From positions 235,602 through 299,601 of the forward strand of contig VLTN01000045.1 in the NCBI GenBank assembly GCA_008330645.1: a DNA stretch of 64,000 bases, in the 5' to 3' direction. Numbering within the stretch: position 1 is the stretch's first letter; the number at the start of each line of letters is the position of its first letter. Origin of the DNA: Cafeteria roenbergensis (taxonomy: Eukaryota; Sar; Bigyra; Bicosoecida; Cafeteriaceae). Under the pieces are notes generated by a model. It saw only the letters and a list, made by a program, of their open reading frames with translations, did no database searches and had not been told where the DNA came from. The position numbers and the translations under genes were made by a program. Below, one piece after another: positions 40,501 to 50,416 of this stretch.

Positions 40501-42727
40501 GCTTCGCGCGTGGCTTCTCGCTCTCCGCTGGGGCGGTGGGGCGGGCTGCGGCCGCCAGCCGCCTCGCCGGGCGCCTCGGAAACCCAGCTCTGCCGCAGTG
40601 GCCGCCGAGCAACTCCGAAGCACCTCACGCGCCACTGCGGCTCTGCCTGCCGACGGGCCGAGGCTGTTCCTGCTTAGCAACGCCTCGTGGCAAGGGGTGG
40701 AGCCGCTGCTGTCCTGGGCGCTCGGCGCGGACTGGCCTGCCCTCTTCGACCTCGTTGTGGTGGACGCCAATAAGCGGCGACTCTTCGCCCAGCCGCTGCT
40801 GGCGGCCAAGCAGTCGGCGGGGCCGGCGGACTTGCCAATTCCGCCGCCCGCGGACCGCCCGGCGTTTGACCGCGTGGACGTGGCCACCGGCAGGCGCCGC
40901 TTCGTGGACACGATCCCGAGCCTGCTACTGGCCCAGCACCAGCCGCAGGCGTGGAAAGGCGGCCGGGCGGCGTTGCGAGGCCCGGCCGGTGCGCGAGGCG
41001 GCGCTCCAGCGTCTGGAAGCAGCAGCAGTGGCAGCGGCCGCCAGCCGCCCAACGCAGCCGCAGCGACGGCCAGCGCAAGCCCCGCTCCTGCGCACGAGCA
41101 TAGCCGCCTCGCACGGGTGGCGCGCTTGCAGGGCGTGGCTGCTCCGGCGACCGCAGCGCCAGCCTCTTCCGCCGCGCCAGCCTCTTCCGGCCGCGGCTGC
41201 GCGGCGGACGGGTCGAGGTCGCACGGTGGTGCGTCCCCGAGACGGGACGACGCGTCACGTGGCGGCGGCCAGGGGGCCCTCGTGGACGAGGAGGACGACG
41301 ACGAGGAGGCCGACGGCGACGACGATGGCGACGGCGACGACGATGGCGACGGCGACGACGAGGGCGACGGCGACGACGAGGGCGACGGCGACGACGATGG
41401 CGACGGCGGCACGAGTGAGGGCGACGCAGCAGCGGCAGTGCGTCGCAGCCGCGGCGGCGACAGCACTGCAGCTGACTACCAACACCCCGTTGGGGAGCTC
41501 TCGGCAGAGGCAACCAGTCCGCCTCGGGACAGACAAGAGCTGGGCGACGATGAGGCGCAGAGGCCACCTGCTGGCTGCACGGGCGAGGGCGCTGAACCTG
41601 CAGTCGCGGCGCCGGCGCATGGGGGGAGGGAGGAGGGCGGCGAGCCGACGGCGGCACCACGGCCGGTGCAGGCGGCGGCATCCGCTGCGGGCGGCGCAGC
41701 GGCATCCGCTCCGGGGGGGCTGCGACGAGGGCGGACAGAGGAGGAGGAGGCGCCTGCCGAGGAGGAGGAGGAGGAGGCGGCAGAAGCAGCGCTGCTGGCC
41801 CCGCTGCCCCTGGCGCCTGCCGTGTTGTCGCGCGTGGAGGCCGCCGCCGCCGCCCCTGGGGCGTTGTTTCGGCTTGCCAAGCACAGCGCGGAGGGCCTTC
41901 GCGTGTGGAGCGGGGGCAACGCCTGGGACCTGCAGGCGACTCTGGCGGCCGCGGCGCCGGCGCGCCGGGCGGGCGGGCCTGGCGGAGTGCTGTACGTCGG
42001 CGACCACTGGGGCACGGACGTCGCGCAACCAGCGGCCGCGATGGGATGGGACACTGTGGCTGTGCAGCCCTCGCTGCAGCACGCGCGCCGCCGGGCGGAC
42101 TCACACGACTCCCGACGCAGGTTCGTCATCGAGGCGCGCGTGGCGGCCGGTGCCGCTCACCAGTCCTCCGCCGACCGGCCCGGCTCGCGGGCCGGCCGCG
42201 CGTCGGTGCTGCTGGCCCATCCTGAGCCGGAGGAGGACGGGGCCTCGGCCAGGCCGCTGCACGGTGCGGCGTTTGGCTGGGGGGGGCTGGAGGCCGGTGT
42301 GGAGTGGGCGCTGTGCTCAGCCCACGCCCGCATGGTCGTTCCCTCCGTGCAGTTCTGGGCCGAGCGGCTGCAGCCCGACCCGCGCGCTCCGGCAAGTCTG
42401 TCGGCCCTTCGCGCCGCCACTGGCTTGCCCCTGGACGTGACAGTGTCGATGGCCCCCGCGCTCCCATCGGTCAGCCTCCTGATGCGGGTGGCTGCGTCGT
42501 GCCTCGGGGAGGAGCGGCCCGGTCAGAGTGCTCCCCCAGCAGCGATCCTGGCAGCGGCAGGGGCTGCCGCAGGGAGAGCCCGCCCCTGCTGGTGGCCGGG
42601 CCGGAGCAACGAGCCTCAGGCTGCCGAGCAGCCTTCCAGCCTTGCAGCCGACGCGGCTGGGCACTGGCGGCTGGCGGCAGCGTCCGAAACGACCAGAGCG
42701 ATTGTGCGCGGGCTCTGCACAGCGTGA
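37592..42727 (+). CDS. Giant HAD-IG 5'-nucleotidase-like protein with N-terminal helical (TBC-like?) region
   Basis: A 1711-residue intronless frame starting at ATG 37592. The C-terminal two-thirds hold the motifs of HAD-superfamily 5'-nucleotidases (NT5C2/NT5DC type): WVGFDADFTLLHYARDR with Asp565/Asp567, FLLSNASWQG with Ser1029, LFDLVVVDANKRRLF, and VLYVGDHWGTDV with Asp1471, then GWDTVAV. The catalytic aspartates are kept, so activity on nucleoside monophosphates is possible. The core is split by very long low-complexity inserts: Ala/Pro/Gly-rich (~700-860) and an Asp/Gly acidic tract (~1230-1275). The N-terminal ~300 residues are helical; the block around 176-296 (PRQAASAIVALWRRA, then FALVDRMLDEG) recalls the C-terminal half of a RabGAP/TBC domain, but weakly. 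NT5C2-type proteins are ~560 residues, so this is about three times longer. Confidence 0.8.
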   Translation: MAARSSQRTMFWANLAGVPRPTMERLDAVLLEAGAPALLDDLRREPLAAAQGGPREPAAGPGTDGSECSSGCGSVRGRSASASSQATASGDAGRKGGRAAGPTETAAALGLPLAMVKRIKLAATRLSAASVETHRANPAARLEAPLRARAVNRAAAAVLSGVWRSGLVPHSALCESLWLPQLTCLLLAHLTPRQAASAIVALWRRAQRGDVPVAWTSSAATAYCVAACELLLVRCPAALRALDACGLGGPSAAALCLERLLVGILPLPACFALVDRMLDEGVAPVAEAFVAVAQRTEARVAAAAGARAGAGAAPGAAPVAATLPGSSGAGPAAAWAAFTAGARYATSAGARLDIGSSRRLRQLRATPHAAVAAEPAADGAAEAAFSPPVSIDASVVAASAAGLAPADAPAAGPAPAEPSATAASPTPAQARAEAGPAPAQARAEAGPAPAQARAEAGPAPAQARAEAGPAPALVPAEAAAVKLVAGTARPWLWRVLARCMAKTALWGRLTCAPLARPQRRRGARSLLPPDFPGAGSVAQAACPQWLSDGGWAVPALSSYAWVGFDADFTLLHYARDRLDALVLSAAVDWLRAPLRGQAARASEAPASGAPPCPPAAASRPAPLSASWMAERLVGRAVPAAHLARCGTVIDRELGNILRLSAAGEVIAAWHGSARMGPDDVARDYGPGSLARAAGGPVHGAGADARSRAAAALAGSDALSGASAAAGAAASAAAGAACAGGRSSSASAADAAAPSRRLAGSVAPTAPAGVAAGLRISPGWSPAPGKWALPPALPNPGTESPVAARGPEGVTSEERPAASSPASAAHARPGAGSRSPPAGRARPVLSVLHTGFEAPVAAVFAMLVDQADAGMGSEWAAATRARIVSARRAARWGGFAALRRLPSSTSPCSGGVVASAGDEASAGGGAAQPSSYQQVADLASSSVQAFFGAEGGFARVRAGPAASGALEHVAGLRAWLLALRWGGGAGCGRQPPRRAPRKPSSAAVAAEQLRSTSRATAALPADGPRLFLLSNASWQGVEPLLSWALGADWPALFDLVVVDANKRRLFAQPLLAAKQSAGPADLPIPPPADRPAFDRVDVATGRRRFVDTIPSLLLAQHQPQAWKGGRAALRGPAGARGGAPASGSSSSGSGRQPPNAAAATASASPAPAHEHSRLARVARLQGVAAPATAAPASSAAPASSGRGCAADGSRSHGGASPRRDDASRGGGQGALVDEEDDDEEADGDDDGDGDDDGDGDDEGDGDDEGDGDDDGDGGTSEGDAAAAVRRSRGGDSTAADYQHPVGELSAEATSPPRDRQELGDDEAQRPPAGCTGEGAEPAVAAPAHGGREEGGEPTAAPRPVQAAASAAGGAAASAPGGLRRGRTEEEEAPAEEEEEEAAEAALLAPLPLAPAVLSRVEAAAAAPGALFRLAKHSAEGLRVWSGGNAWDLQATLAAAAPARRAGGPGGVLYVGDHWGTDVAQPAAAMGWDTVAVQPSLQHARRRADSHDSRRRFVIEARVAAGAAHQSSADRPGSRAGRASVLLAHPEPEEDGASARPLHGAAFGWGGLEAGVEWALCSAHARMVVPSVQFWAERLQPDPRAPASLSALRAATGLPLDVTVSMAPALPSVSLLMRVAASCLGEERPGQSAPPAAILAAAGAAAGRARPCWWPGRSNEPQAAEQPSSLAADAAGHWRLAAASETTRAIVRGLCTA
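38873..39004. repeat. 33-bp coding repeat, four copies
   Basis: The four copies are essentially identical (starts 38873, 38906, 38939, 38972) and encode AQARAEAGPAP-type units in the linker of the giant HAD protein. Confidence 0.92.
41314..41408. repeat. 18-bp coding repeat for an Asp/Gly acidic tract
   Basis: About five copies of ggcgacgacgatggcgac with GAT/GAG variants, encoding DDDGDG/DDEGDG units within the HAD protein. Confidence 0.88.
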
Positions 42728-43101
42728 ACAGCTGCTGGCGCGTCGGGGGTGTGCAAGCTCTGGCAGTGTGTTCGAGTGGTAAGCAACACTCCTCGCAATG
42801 AACGCCGCTCGTGCGCGCGCCAAAGACTCGCATCGCAACCGCCCGCGCTGCCGTCCGCGCCTGTACAGCCCCCGCTCCCCATGCGCGTGGCCTCTGCCAA
42901 GGGTACGCCAAGCCGCCCTTTGGCAGGGGGGGGAGGGGGGCGGGCACAACGCAGGCAGAGCACGTGCCTCGCGCCCTTCGGCACGGAGCACTCGGGGCCT
43001 GAGCGTGCCCAAGTGGCCTAGCCCCACTCCACGCCCGCCCGTACCTGCCGCGTCGCGTTGCGAGCGGTGCGCCGGAGAGTGCCGCATTGGCAGGGGCTCC
43101 C
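42728..43101. other. Intergenic region upstream of the DnaJ gene
   Basis: These 374 bp between two same-strand genes show no supported coding sequence. A G-run is present at about 42928-42940. Confidence 0.45.
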
Positions 43102-44106
43102 ATGCAGCCGAGGCGCGCCACAACGCTCGCCGCGCTGCTTGCGCTGCTGGCCCTCTCGGGAGGGGCTCGGGCGCGACCACACTACGGCTCGTACCGTGGC
43201 GGGGGCTATGGCCAAGACCGGCAGCCTTCGCCCACGCTGCCGGAGGCGTTCGCCACCGGGCAGGCCGACCCGTACGAGCTGCTCCGGCTGAGCCGCAACG
43301 CGCGACTCGAGGAAGTCCGGCCCGCGTACCGAAGAGCCGCGATTCAGAGCCACCCGGACAAGACTGGCGACAGCGCGGCCTTTTTGCTCGTCAAGGAGGC
43401 GTTCGATGTGCTGAGCAACCCTGAGCTGCGCCGGGAGTACGACCGAATGCACCGCACCAAGGCCTTCGTCAAACGGCCGCGAGCCCGAGCTTGGTCCGCC
43501 TCCGACTGGGTGCCTGGCGCATCGTGGGAGACTGGACTCTGGACCGGGGCCGTCGCCTTGCTTGCTTTGTGGTTGGTGTGGCCGAAGGGAGCTTCGCCCG
43601 CGCGTCGGAGGGCCGCGGCTGGCAAGCAGCAGCCCATGGGGGAGCCGCCGTCGCCGCAAGTGTCCGCCTCCGTCCGACGGAGCGCCAGGCTGCTGGCCCG
43701 GTCGACATTGATGTTCGAGGACGGAATGCTCCCGGCTGCCGGGACCCCCAGCTGCCTCGGGCGGTTCGTATTGGTTGTCATGACGGAGGAGGACGCCAGC
43801 TCGGAGTGTGCCTGGGCATGGGTGCAGAAAGCGGCAGACGCCATTCGGCCGGAGATGCGCGTGGTCTGGGGCACAACCAGTCCCGCATCGTGCGGGTCCG
43901 GGCTCGTTGCAGAGCTCTCAGCGTCCCGGGGCCTGAGCCCGGGCACGCCCTACGCAATGTCCGTCCAGCTGCGGCGCGGCCAAGTCGTCACCGCCGTGAA
44001 ACCTCTCGACGCCGGTTTGCTGAACGGCCAGTGGGCTGCTGGGCCGGGGCTGCTGTCATGGTGCGAGCGCGTTGTGGGTGGCGAAGTCCGCCACCTTGCC
44101 GCGTGA
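43102..44106 (+). CDS. ER membrane J-domain co-chaperone
   Basis: A 334-residue intronless protein. The N-terminus is a signal peptide (MQPRRATTLAALLALLALSGGARA). The J-domain lies at about 55-115: DPYELLRLSRNA, YRRAAIQSHPDKTG with the HPD motif at 84-86, and FDVLSNPELRREYDR. A transmembrane helix follows (about 142-162, WTGAVALLALWLVW), then a basic segment and a ~160-residue C-terminal domain of unknown fold (CLGRFVLVVMTEEDAS). With the J-domain after the signal peptide and before the TM, it would face the ER lumen and could stimulate BiP. The C-terminal part may sit in the cytosol. I chose ATG 43102 because it starts the signal peptide directly. Confidence 0.88.
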   Translation: MQPRRATTLAALLALLALSGGARARPHYGSYRGGGYGQDRQPSPTLPEAFATGQADPYELLRLSRNARLEEVRPAYRRAAIQSHPDKTGDSAAFLLVKEAFDVLSNPELRREYDRMHRTKAFVKRPRARAWSASDWVPGASWETGLWTGAVALLALWLVWPKGASPARRRAAAGKQQPMGEPPSPQVSASVRRSARLLARSTLMFEDGMLPAAGTPSCLGRFVLVVMTEEDASSECAWAWVQKAADAIRPEMRVVWGTTSPASCGSGLVAELSASRGLSPGTPYAMSVQLRRGQVVTAVKPLDAGLLNGQWAAGPGLLSWCERVVGGEVRHLAA

Positions 44107-44343
44107 CGCGGCCTGGTTCTGTGTGACTGCTTTGCGCTTGCGTCTGTCGACTCAGCACTTGCCGAACAGCGGAGCTGGATTCAAAGCGGACGCGCGCGCG
44201 CTCCACACACACGAACACAGACACGCACAGACACACACACACACACAGTGGGCATGCTGGGCCGCGCCACACGGGTGAGGAGGAGGTGCAGTCGGCGTCG
44301 GCAGCGAGCCGGCGGCGGGCGAGGGCGCGCTGGCACTTGCGCC
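44107..44343. other. Convergent intergenic region with CA microsatellite
   Basis: It lies between the DnaJ and SPB1 stop codons. An imperfect (CA)n tract, cacacacacgaacacagaca and onward, occupies about 44203-44248. No gene seen. Confidence 0.7.
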
Positions 44344-47300
44344 TCACTTGCGGCGGTGCGAGCGAGTGGCCTTGCCGCTCTTGTGCGACTTCTTGCCGCC
44401 CTTGGCGGCGCGTGTAGCGCCCTTCTTGTCCGACTTGAGGCGGCGGTCAACCACCTTGACCTTGGCGCCGCCGCGAGGGCCTTGGGCGGACGTGCCGCTC
44501 TTGCTGGCCATGACATAGACGGAGGAGGGCTTCCGCACAGTGGCCTTGGCGAAGACGCGCTCCACGGCCTTGGCCTTGGCGCGCTCGTCCATCTCCTCCG
44601 ACTCGGCGATGGCCGCAGCGCGCTTGCGCGTCTTGTCCGCGACCTTTGTCGCGCGCATCTTCTTGCGCGCGCGAGCCTCCGCCACCTTGTGGATCGGGCG
44701 CTGAGAGATGTCGCGGAACTGCTGCTTGATCTTGTCCACGTCGTCGCGGGTAATGGGCAGCTGCGGGCGGAAATGGCGGGACTCGTCGGCCACGAACCAG
44801 GTCGGCAGCGCTGGGTCGTCGAACGCGTAGCGGTTGTACGACGCGTCCACGAGGTCCTTTGCCTTGGAATGGCGCCGCATGAGCTTGCCAAGCGCAAGGA
44901 TCTCGGCGTGGGTATCGCTGTCGTAGTCTTCCAGGCGCGGGTCGTCCTCGTCCTCGTCCGACGCGACGGCAGCCTCCTCGTCGCTCGAGTCGTCCTCGTC
45001 GCTGTCCTGGTCGCCGCCCTCCTCGTCCTCATCATCGGCCGGCACGGAGGCCGAGCGGGGCTTTGAAGCCCCTCGCATGCGCTTGGCACGCGGCGCTGCC
45101 GGTGCGGGCGCAGCAGAGTCGTCCACGACGGCCCCCATGCCGCGGCGGATGAGGTCCCGCCGGCTGATCTCGCGCTCGGACAGCTCCTCGCGGGGCTCAC
45201 CGTGGTCCTCGTCCTCGTCGTCGACCGCCGACGGAATGCCCTCAAGGCGGACGCCTGCAGCAGCCAGCGCCGCGGGCACCATCTTCAGCTCCTTCCGCTC
45301 CAGCCGCGCCGCCTTGGCGGCCTCGCGCTCGCGGTGCTTGCGGAGCCGGGCGCGGCGCTTGTCCATGTCGCTCTTTGGCAGGTCTCGCATGAAGTCGGGC
45401 AGGCCGTCGTCGCTGTCGTCGTCGCTGCTCTCTTGGCCTTCCGCGTCGGCCACCTCGCTGGCCTCGTCGCGCTGGCGCTTCTTGCGGCGCGTGTTGCCGA
45501 GGTCAGCCATGTCGACGACCTTTCCGCCCGCCTCGCGTGGCGACGGGCCAAGGCCCTCCATGACGTTCAGGCCGCCGGCCCCGAATGCCCCCGACCCGAA
45601 CCAGCGCGCCATGCGGGCCTCGGAGGTGCTCGAGCGCGGGCCGGTGTCCCCCTGCCCCATGAGCAGGCCTCCGCCGTCCGCCTTGTCGTCGTCGCTCTCC
45701 GACTCGTCGCTGTCTTCGTCGCCGCTAGACTCGGAGCTGACGTAGTCGGCGTCATCGCCCGACCGGCGCACGCGGCGCTCGCCAGGCACGTCACGAGGGC
45801 GACGGCGGCCCTCGGCGGCAGCCCTGGCACGGGAGAGCTGCTCGAGGTAGCGCTGGTGCTCGGCATCCAGCTTCCCAAGCATCTGCTTCTCGGCCACCTC
45901 GGCCATGAGGCCCAGGCGCTGCTTGCGGGAGAGGCGCACCCCCATGGAGGGGCCCTCGCCGGCCTCGGCCAGCGCCGCCATGTCGGCCTCGCGCTTTGCA
46001 CGGCGGGCCTGCAGCGACCGCCAGTCGGCGTCAAGCGCCTCCTCGAGATCAGCGACACGGGCACCGTCGTCGTCGCCGTCGTCCTCCCTGGCAAGGCCAG
46101 TGGTGCGGAACTTGCGAATGCCCGCACCATCACGGAGCCCTGCAGGCTCCTGCTCGCGCTCGACCGGAGCGGCGACGCCCGAGCGGAAGGCCGCGAGGTC
46201 GGCCTTGCTCTTGAGGGTGGCCAGCGAGAAGAGGCTGTGCTCCTGGTCGGTCATGGTAAGGTCCACTGCCTGGCCGTCGATGTGCCACGCCTTGCGCTGG
46301 AGCGCGCGCTGGCGGGCCTTGGCAGCCTTCTTCTTCTCACGCTTGGCGCGCGAGCGAGCAAAGCGTTCCGCCTCGGTCAGCGCGCCCTCCCTGCCGTCGC
46401 CTGCGTCGTCGTCGTCGTCGCTGCCGTCCTCGGCGTCGCTGTCTGGGCGGCTTGCGAACGGGTCATCGCCCTCGTCATCGCTGGCGACGGCGCCAAAGCC
46501 CTCGTCGTCAACAGCAGGAGCTGCCTCGCCGCTGGACGACGCTTGGCCAGCGGCCTCGGCCGCCTCGCGGGCAGACTCCGCCGCGAGCGCCTTGTCCTCT
46601 CGCCTCCACTTGTGGAGCACGGAGCCGCGCCACCGCAAAAGGTTGCGAAGGTCCTTGCGGCCGAGCAGCTGCAGGTCCTGGCAGAGCGCGCGCACCTCCG
46701 GCGTGGTGGCGGGGTCCGCGGCCAGACGGGCGTCCTCCGACGCGAGCAGCGCCGGGTCCACGTCCTCCTCGCCAGCGGACTCGGGCGGCGGGGCCAGCAG
46801 AAGCTCCGTCGCGTCGGCGAGGATCCCAACGGGGTCGTGGCTGCGGATGAACGCAACGGCAGGGACGACGCGCCGAAGGACCTGGCCGAGACTGGCATCG
46901 TATCCGTTGCGCTGGCGGCGACGCTCCGTCTTGGCGTCAAGGGCCTCGAAACGGGTCCGCGCCATGGTGCGGAGCTGCACGTCTGCCTGTGCCCCGCTCA
47001 GGGCCGGGGCGGCCAGCGGGTCCTCGTGCCGGCCAGACGCCACGGAGCCGCCGTGGATCGAGGCACCGGCGCCTGCGATCTTGGCTCGACGAAGTGCAGA
47101 GAGGCTCACGGCAGAGGCGCCGCCTACCGACCTGGCAGCGTCCCCCGCGGCGCCCTTGCCGTCGTCCGCAGCGTCGGGGTCGGCGGCGCCCACCTCGCGG
47201 AACACGTGCTTCGGGTCCAGCAGGCGCGGGTCCAGCTTGCGGGGGGCCTTGAAGCCCTTGCAGGCCACGAAGATCTCAGCGGAAACTGAGCGGGACGAGT

Positions 47301-48281
47301 GCGGCTTGGTGGCCGTGACACGGTCGAAGAGCAGGCCGAACACCCAGAGCAGGGCGTGGTAGTCCTGAGAGCGGAACACCTTGGTGATGAACCACCCCCC
47401 TTCGCGCAAGAACTCGGCGGCAAGCTTGAGAGACAGAAGCACGAGCTCGGATTGCGTGTAGGCGTCTTTGATCCAGTCAGCGCCAACGTTGGGCGCGCCG
47501 TCGTGAAGCACGACATCAGCCTTGCGCGGCCCAAGGTCCTTGCTCAGCAGCTGCCTGCAGCGCCCCGTCGTGATGTCTGCCTGGTGGGCGATGACGCCGC
47601 GGATGGGCTTGATCGGTGCAATGTCCACACCGATGATGGTGGAGCCCGGCGCCATGTGCTTTGCCGCAACCTGGCACCAGCCGCCCGGGGCTGCGCACAA
47701 ATCGATCAGCACTTTGGAGCCGGCAAGGAAGTCGAACTTCTTATTCAGCTGGATGAGCTTGAACGCCGAGCGTGCGCGGTATCCCTGCGGGACAGTGACG
47801 TGAGGGGAGGGGGCGGGGGAGGGAGCAAGACGAGTGCAATCGCGCCTGGGTCCCGCTTGCGCCGCAGGCCAGCCACACCAACCAAGAGCCGGCTCGACGT
47901 GCTACGGCCGCTTGGATGCTGCTGGCGCAGGTCGGAGCGTCAGCTGGCACGCGGGCGGGGGGCGCAAAGCCATCGGCACGCGAGGCGGCCAAAAGCAAAG
48001 GGTGCGGCGTGGAATGCGCGCGACCCCAAAGAGCGACCCGCAGCGCCTGGTGCGTCCGTCCGTGTCAGGGAAAGCGTCAACGCGCGGCAAGCACCCTCGC
48101 CCCTGCTCGCGCGAGGCCGGCCTTCGCCAAGCTATGGGCCGGACCGCTCTTCAGAAGGTCGCCCGCCTTCGCGAAGCGAGCGCGATTGGGCAGAGCCAGC
48201 GGAGGTGCTGCGGCTCACCTGCTCCTTGGCCAGCTGGAAGTATTTGTCCCGGCGGCGGGTCTTGGCATTGGTCTTGCCCAT
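44344..48281 (-). CDS. SPB1: SPB1/FTSJ3-type rRNA 2'-O-methyltransferase and 60S assembly factor
   Basis: Nucleolar enzyme that methylates 25S/28S rRNA and is needed for 60S subunit assembly. Exons 48219-48281 and 44344-47784 (donor GTGAGC, acceptor GTCCCGCAG) give 1167 residues. The start [21 protein letters not shown] joined to [16 protein letters not shown] is diagnostic. The FtsJ fold has DLCAAPGGW as the SAM motif and the K-D-K-E tetrad at Lys30, Asp116 (LHDGAPN), Lys156 (FITKVF) and Glu191 (SAEIFVA). A central charged part with several Asp/Glu/Ser-rich acidic stretches and coiled coil follows. The Spb1 C-terminal domain is clear ([33 protein letters not shown]), ending in a Lys/Arg tail like a nucleolar targeting signal. 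Yeast Spb1 is 841 residues; the extra length is in the acidic linkers. Confidence 0.96.
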
Positions 48282-48589
48282 GGTGGCCGGCCGCGTGAAG
48301 GCCCGGACTCGCAACCGCTCAGGCGCGGCAGAGAGTGCCCGCTGGGGCTTTGTCTCGAGACGCTGCTGCAGAGCCGCAAGGCTGAGGCCTGTTGTTGTTG
48401 CTGGGCAGCCAGCGGCGAGCTCGCAAGGAGCACCAACCACAGCAACCGCGAGTGAGAGTCGTCCTTTGGCGAATAAATGGCAGCGCCTGCTCGCCGTGCC
48501 CCCTTCCCTCGGATTGCCAATCGCCCTCCGTGGGCGAACGGGGACGCAACACGACGGTGATTCATGGCGCTTGGCAACCGCGGCGCGCG

Positions 48590-48821
48590 ATGAGCACGAG
48601 CCGAAGCGCTCTCAAGCAGGCTGCAATCAACAGAGCGGTGAGGGAGAAGCGGACAACATGCAATGCACAGCACAAGGACGCGAGAGACGCGCGAGGCGGA
48701 TCCGCGTGCAGCCGGCGCGGACTCGCAGCGCCTGGAAGGGGAGGCTGGGGAGAAGGCCCACTTCGGCAACGCGAGCCAGGCGGCGGCCGTCAAGAAGGAG
48801 GGCCAGGCGGCGGCGTGTTGA
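48590..48821 (+). CDS. Candidate very small spliced gene (46 residues)
   Basis: Exon 48590-48637 begins ATGAGCACGAGCCG and ends before GTGAGG; exon 48729-48821 follows GGACTCGCAG and ends TGA. Both splice sites fit the pattern of the other genes in the window, the phases match, and the join gives a compact, charged, probably helical peptide (start MSTSRSALKQAAIN, end KKEGQAAAC). It is divergent from SPB1 and convergent to the F-box gene, which would fill an otherwise empty 736-bp gap. No family is recognised and a short frame can arise by chance. Confidence 0.4.
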
Positions 48822-49017
48822 CGGCCAGCAAGCGACGCCATGCAGCAGCAGTGAGGGCTGCTCACAGACGCGCAGAAGTCGTGCGAGGAAGCAACATCGC
48901 AAGTTTGGCGCAGGGAGCCAGCTCACGCAGGACGCACAGTGAGACAAACAGCGCAGTCGTTGTGCCCTCCCGGCGGGCGTGCCCGGCGCTAGCTGGGCAA
49001 AGGCATGCCCGCTTGGC

Positions 49018-49824
49018 TCAGGACAGCGCCGACCAAGGTGCAGAGCCCTGGCGGAGGCGCAGCTGCCCGGTGTGGCTTCCGGAGAGCTCGTTGTGGTCGT
49101 CGGCCCCCCTTGAGGAGTGCGAGGCCGCTAGCCCGGCCCCGCCCACCTCACCCAGCAAGGCGACGCGAGCTGCCTCTTGCGCGCAAGCCGCAGCCGCGGC
49201 TGCTTCCTCCCGCGCGGCGGCGCTTGCGCGCTGCTCCTCGCGCCAGCGCGCCATGCGCTCCTCCAGCGCAGCAGACGTCCCGCTGTCGCACAGAGAGTAG
49301 ACATCCACGCAAGGCTCGGCCAGGGGCGTCGGGGGAGCAAGCCTGCGCCCCAGAGACCCGAGCGTCATGTCTCGCTGGTACGCCGCCTGTCTCGCCGCGA
49401 TAATGCACTGCCAGTGGTACTCCCGCTTCCAGTGGCCGTCCTTGGGAGGCTTGGCATGCGGAAAGCGCGCCAGCACCAGGCGCTGCCACAGGGCCCAGTG
49501 GGACGGTGCGAACCGCAGCGCCGAGCAAGTCCTGGACAGCCGACAGAGGTCTGCGCTGTCCAGGAAGCTCATCACCTCGACGAGTGAGCCGGGCTCCAGC
49601 CGCAGCAAAGGTGGGGCGCGCTCCATGTCGCAGGGATCGGTGCTGCCAGCCCTGAGTGCTCCCCATTTTGCGCGGGCGCGGGCGCTGCTTGCTGACGTCA
49701 TCGGCTGCCAACGTTCCATTGACGGCTCAGTTGGCTCCAAGCCCAGAAGTTGCGGGGCACGCATTCTTGCGCTGATTGATGGCAACGGACAGCTGATAGC
49801 TGGCTCATACCTCAGCCCAGGCAT
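49018..49824 (-). CDS. F-box protein
   Basis: F-box proteins recruit substrates to SCF ubiquitin ligases through SKP1. The frame from ATG 49824 codes for 268 residues; a later Met (MERAPPLLRLEPG) just before the domain is an alternative start. The F-box covers about 40 residues near 72-112: LRLEPGSLVEVMSFLDSADL, then CRLSRTCSALRFAPSHWALWQRLV. A Trp/His-rich block follows (HWKREYHWQCIIAARQA), then a conserved-looking loop (VDVYSLCDSGTSAALEERM) and an Ala/Glu coiled coil. No LRR, Kelch or WD substrate domain is present. No intron seen. The neighbours give no hint of the substrate. Confidence 0.75.
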   Translation of the reverse strand: MPGLRYEPAISCPLPSISARMRAPQLLGLEPTEPSMERWQPMTSASSARARAKWGALRAGSTDPCDMERAPPLLRLEPGSLVEVMSFLDSADLCRLSRTCSALRFAPSHWALWQRLVLARFPHAKPPKDGHWKREYHWQCIIAARQAAYQRDMTLGSLGRRLAPPTPLAEPCVDVYSLCDSGTSAALEERMARWREEQRASAAAREEAAAAAACAQEAARVALLGEVGGAGLAASHSSRGADDHNELSGSHTGQLRLRQGSAPWSALS

Positions 49825-50416
49825 GTGCAACTGTGCGCGATGACCAGGGGCTGGTTGCTTTGACTGCCTGCGGCCGAAGAAAGTCGCCTGCCGGCCTGGC
49901 TGGCACGTTTAGGGGAGGAGGGCGCGTGCGGGTGAAGGCCCTATGCTTGCCTAAATGGCGCAGGTTCAGCAAGGCGAGAGCTCCACGCTGTCGCCCGAGG
50001 GACAGGGAGGGAGGGGTCACGCGATCGAATCGGGCTCACAAATCGCCCTGGGCGAGTGCGTGCGTGCGTGCGGCGGGTTGGGGGAGCGGCCGGTGAGCCC
50101 CACACGGACTCGGACCCGTGTGCTCGTCCAGCAGGGCGGGTTCGCGAGCGCGTCGGACTGCCCGTGCTTGCTGTGAGGCAGAGGGGGCCGGCGTTGTTGC
50201 CGGAACGAGCGGCGGCGGCCGCTCAACTCGAGGGGACAGCAGCAGCAGATTTCCATCCCAAACAGAGGCAGAACCTCCCCTCCCTTGCACGGGCTGACAT
50301 CATTTGTGTTTTCGTCGACGTTCACATCGCAGCCCTCGAGCAGTGGAGCGCGCGCCAAGGTCATGGCCTCGACGCCAGGGTTCCGCCCCGTCATTGCCCG
50401 TTCAGTCCCCTAGCAG
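49825..50416. other. Intergenic region, drop in GC begins
   Basis: These 592 bp lie between the F-box start and the ankyrin stop. No frame with a domain is seen. From here rightward the sequence is visibly less GC-rich than the preceding 50 kb. Confidence 0.5.

Noticed and set aside
39682-41466. 594-codon minus-strand frame with Ser/Pro runs
   Set aside because: Arises from the complement of Asp/Ala-coding repeats in the HAD gene.
45202-47289. 695-codon forward frame
   Set aside because: Antisense shadow of SPB1.
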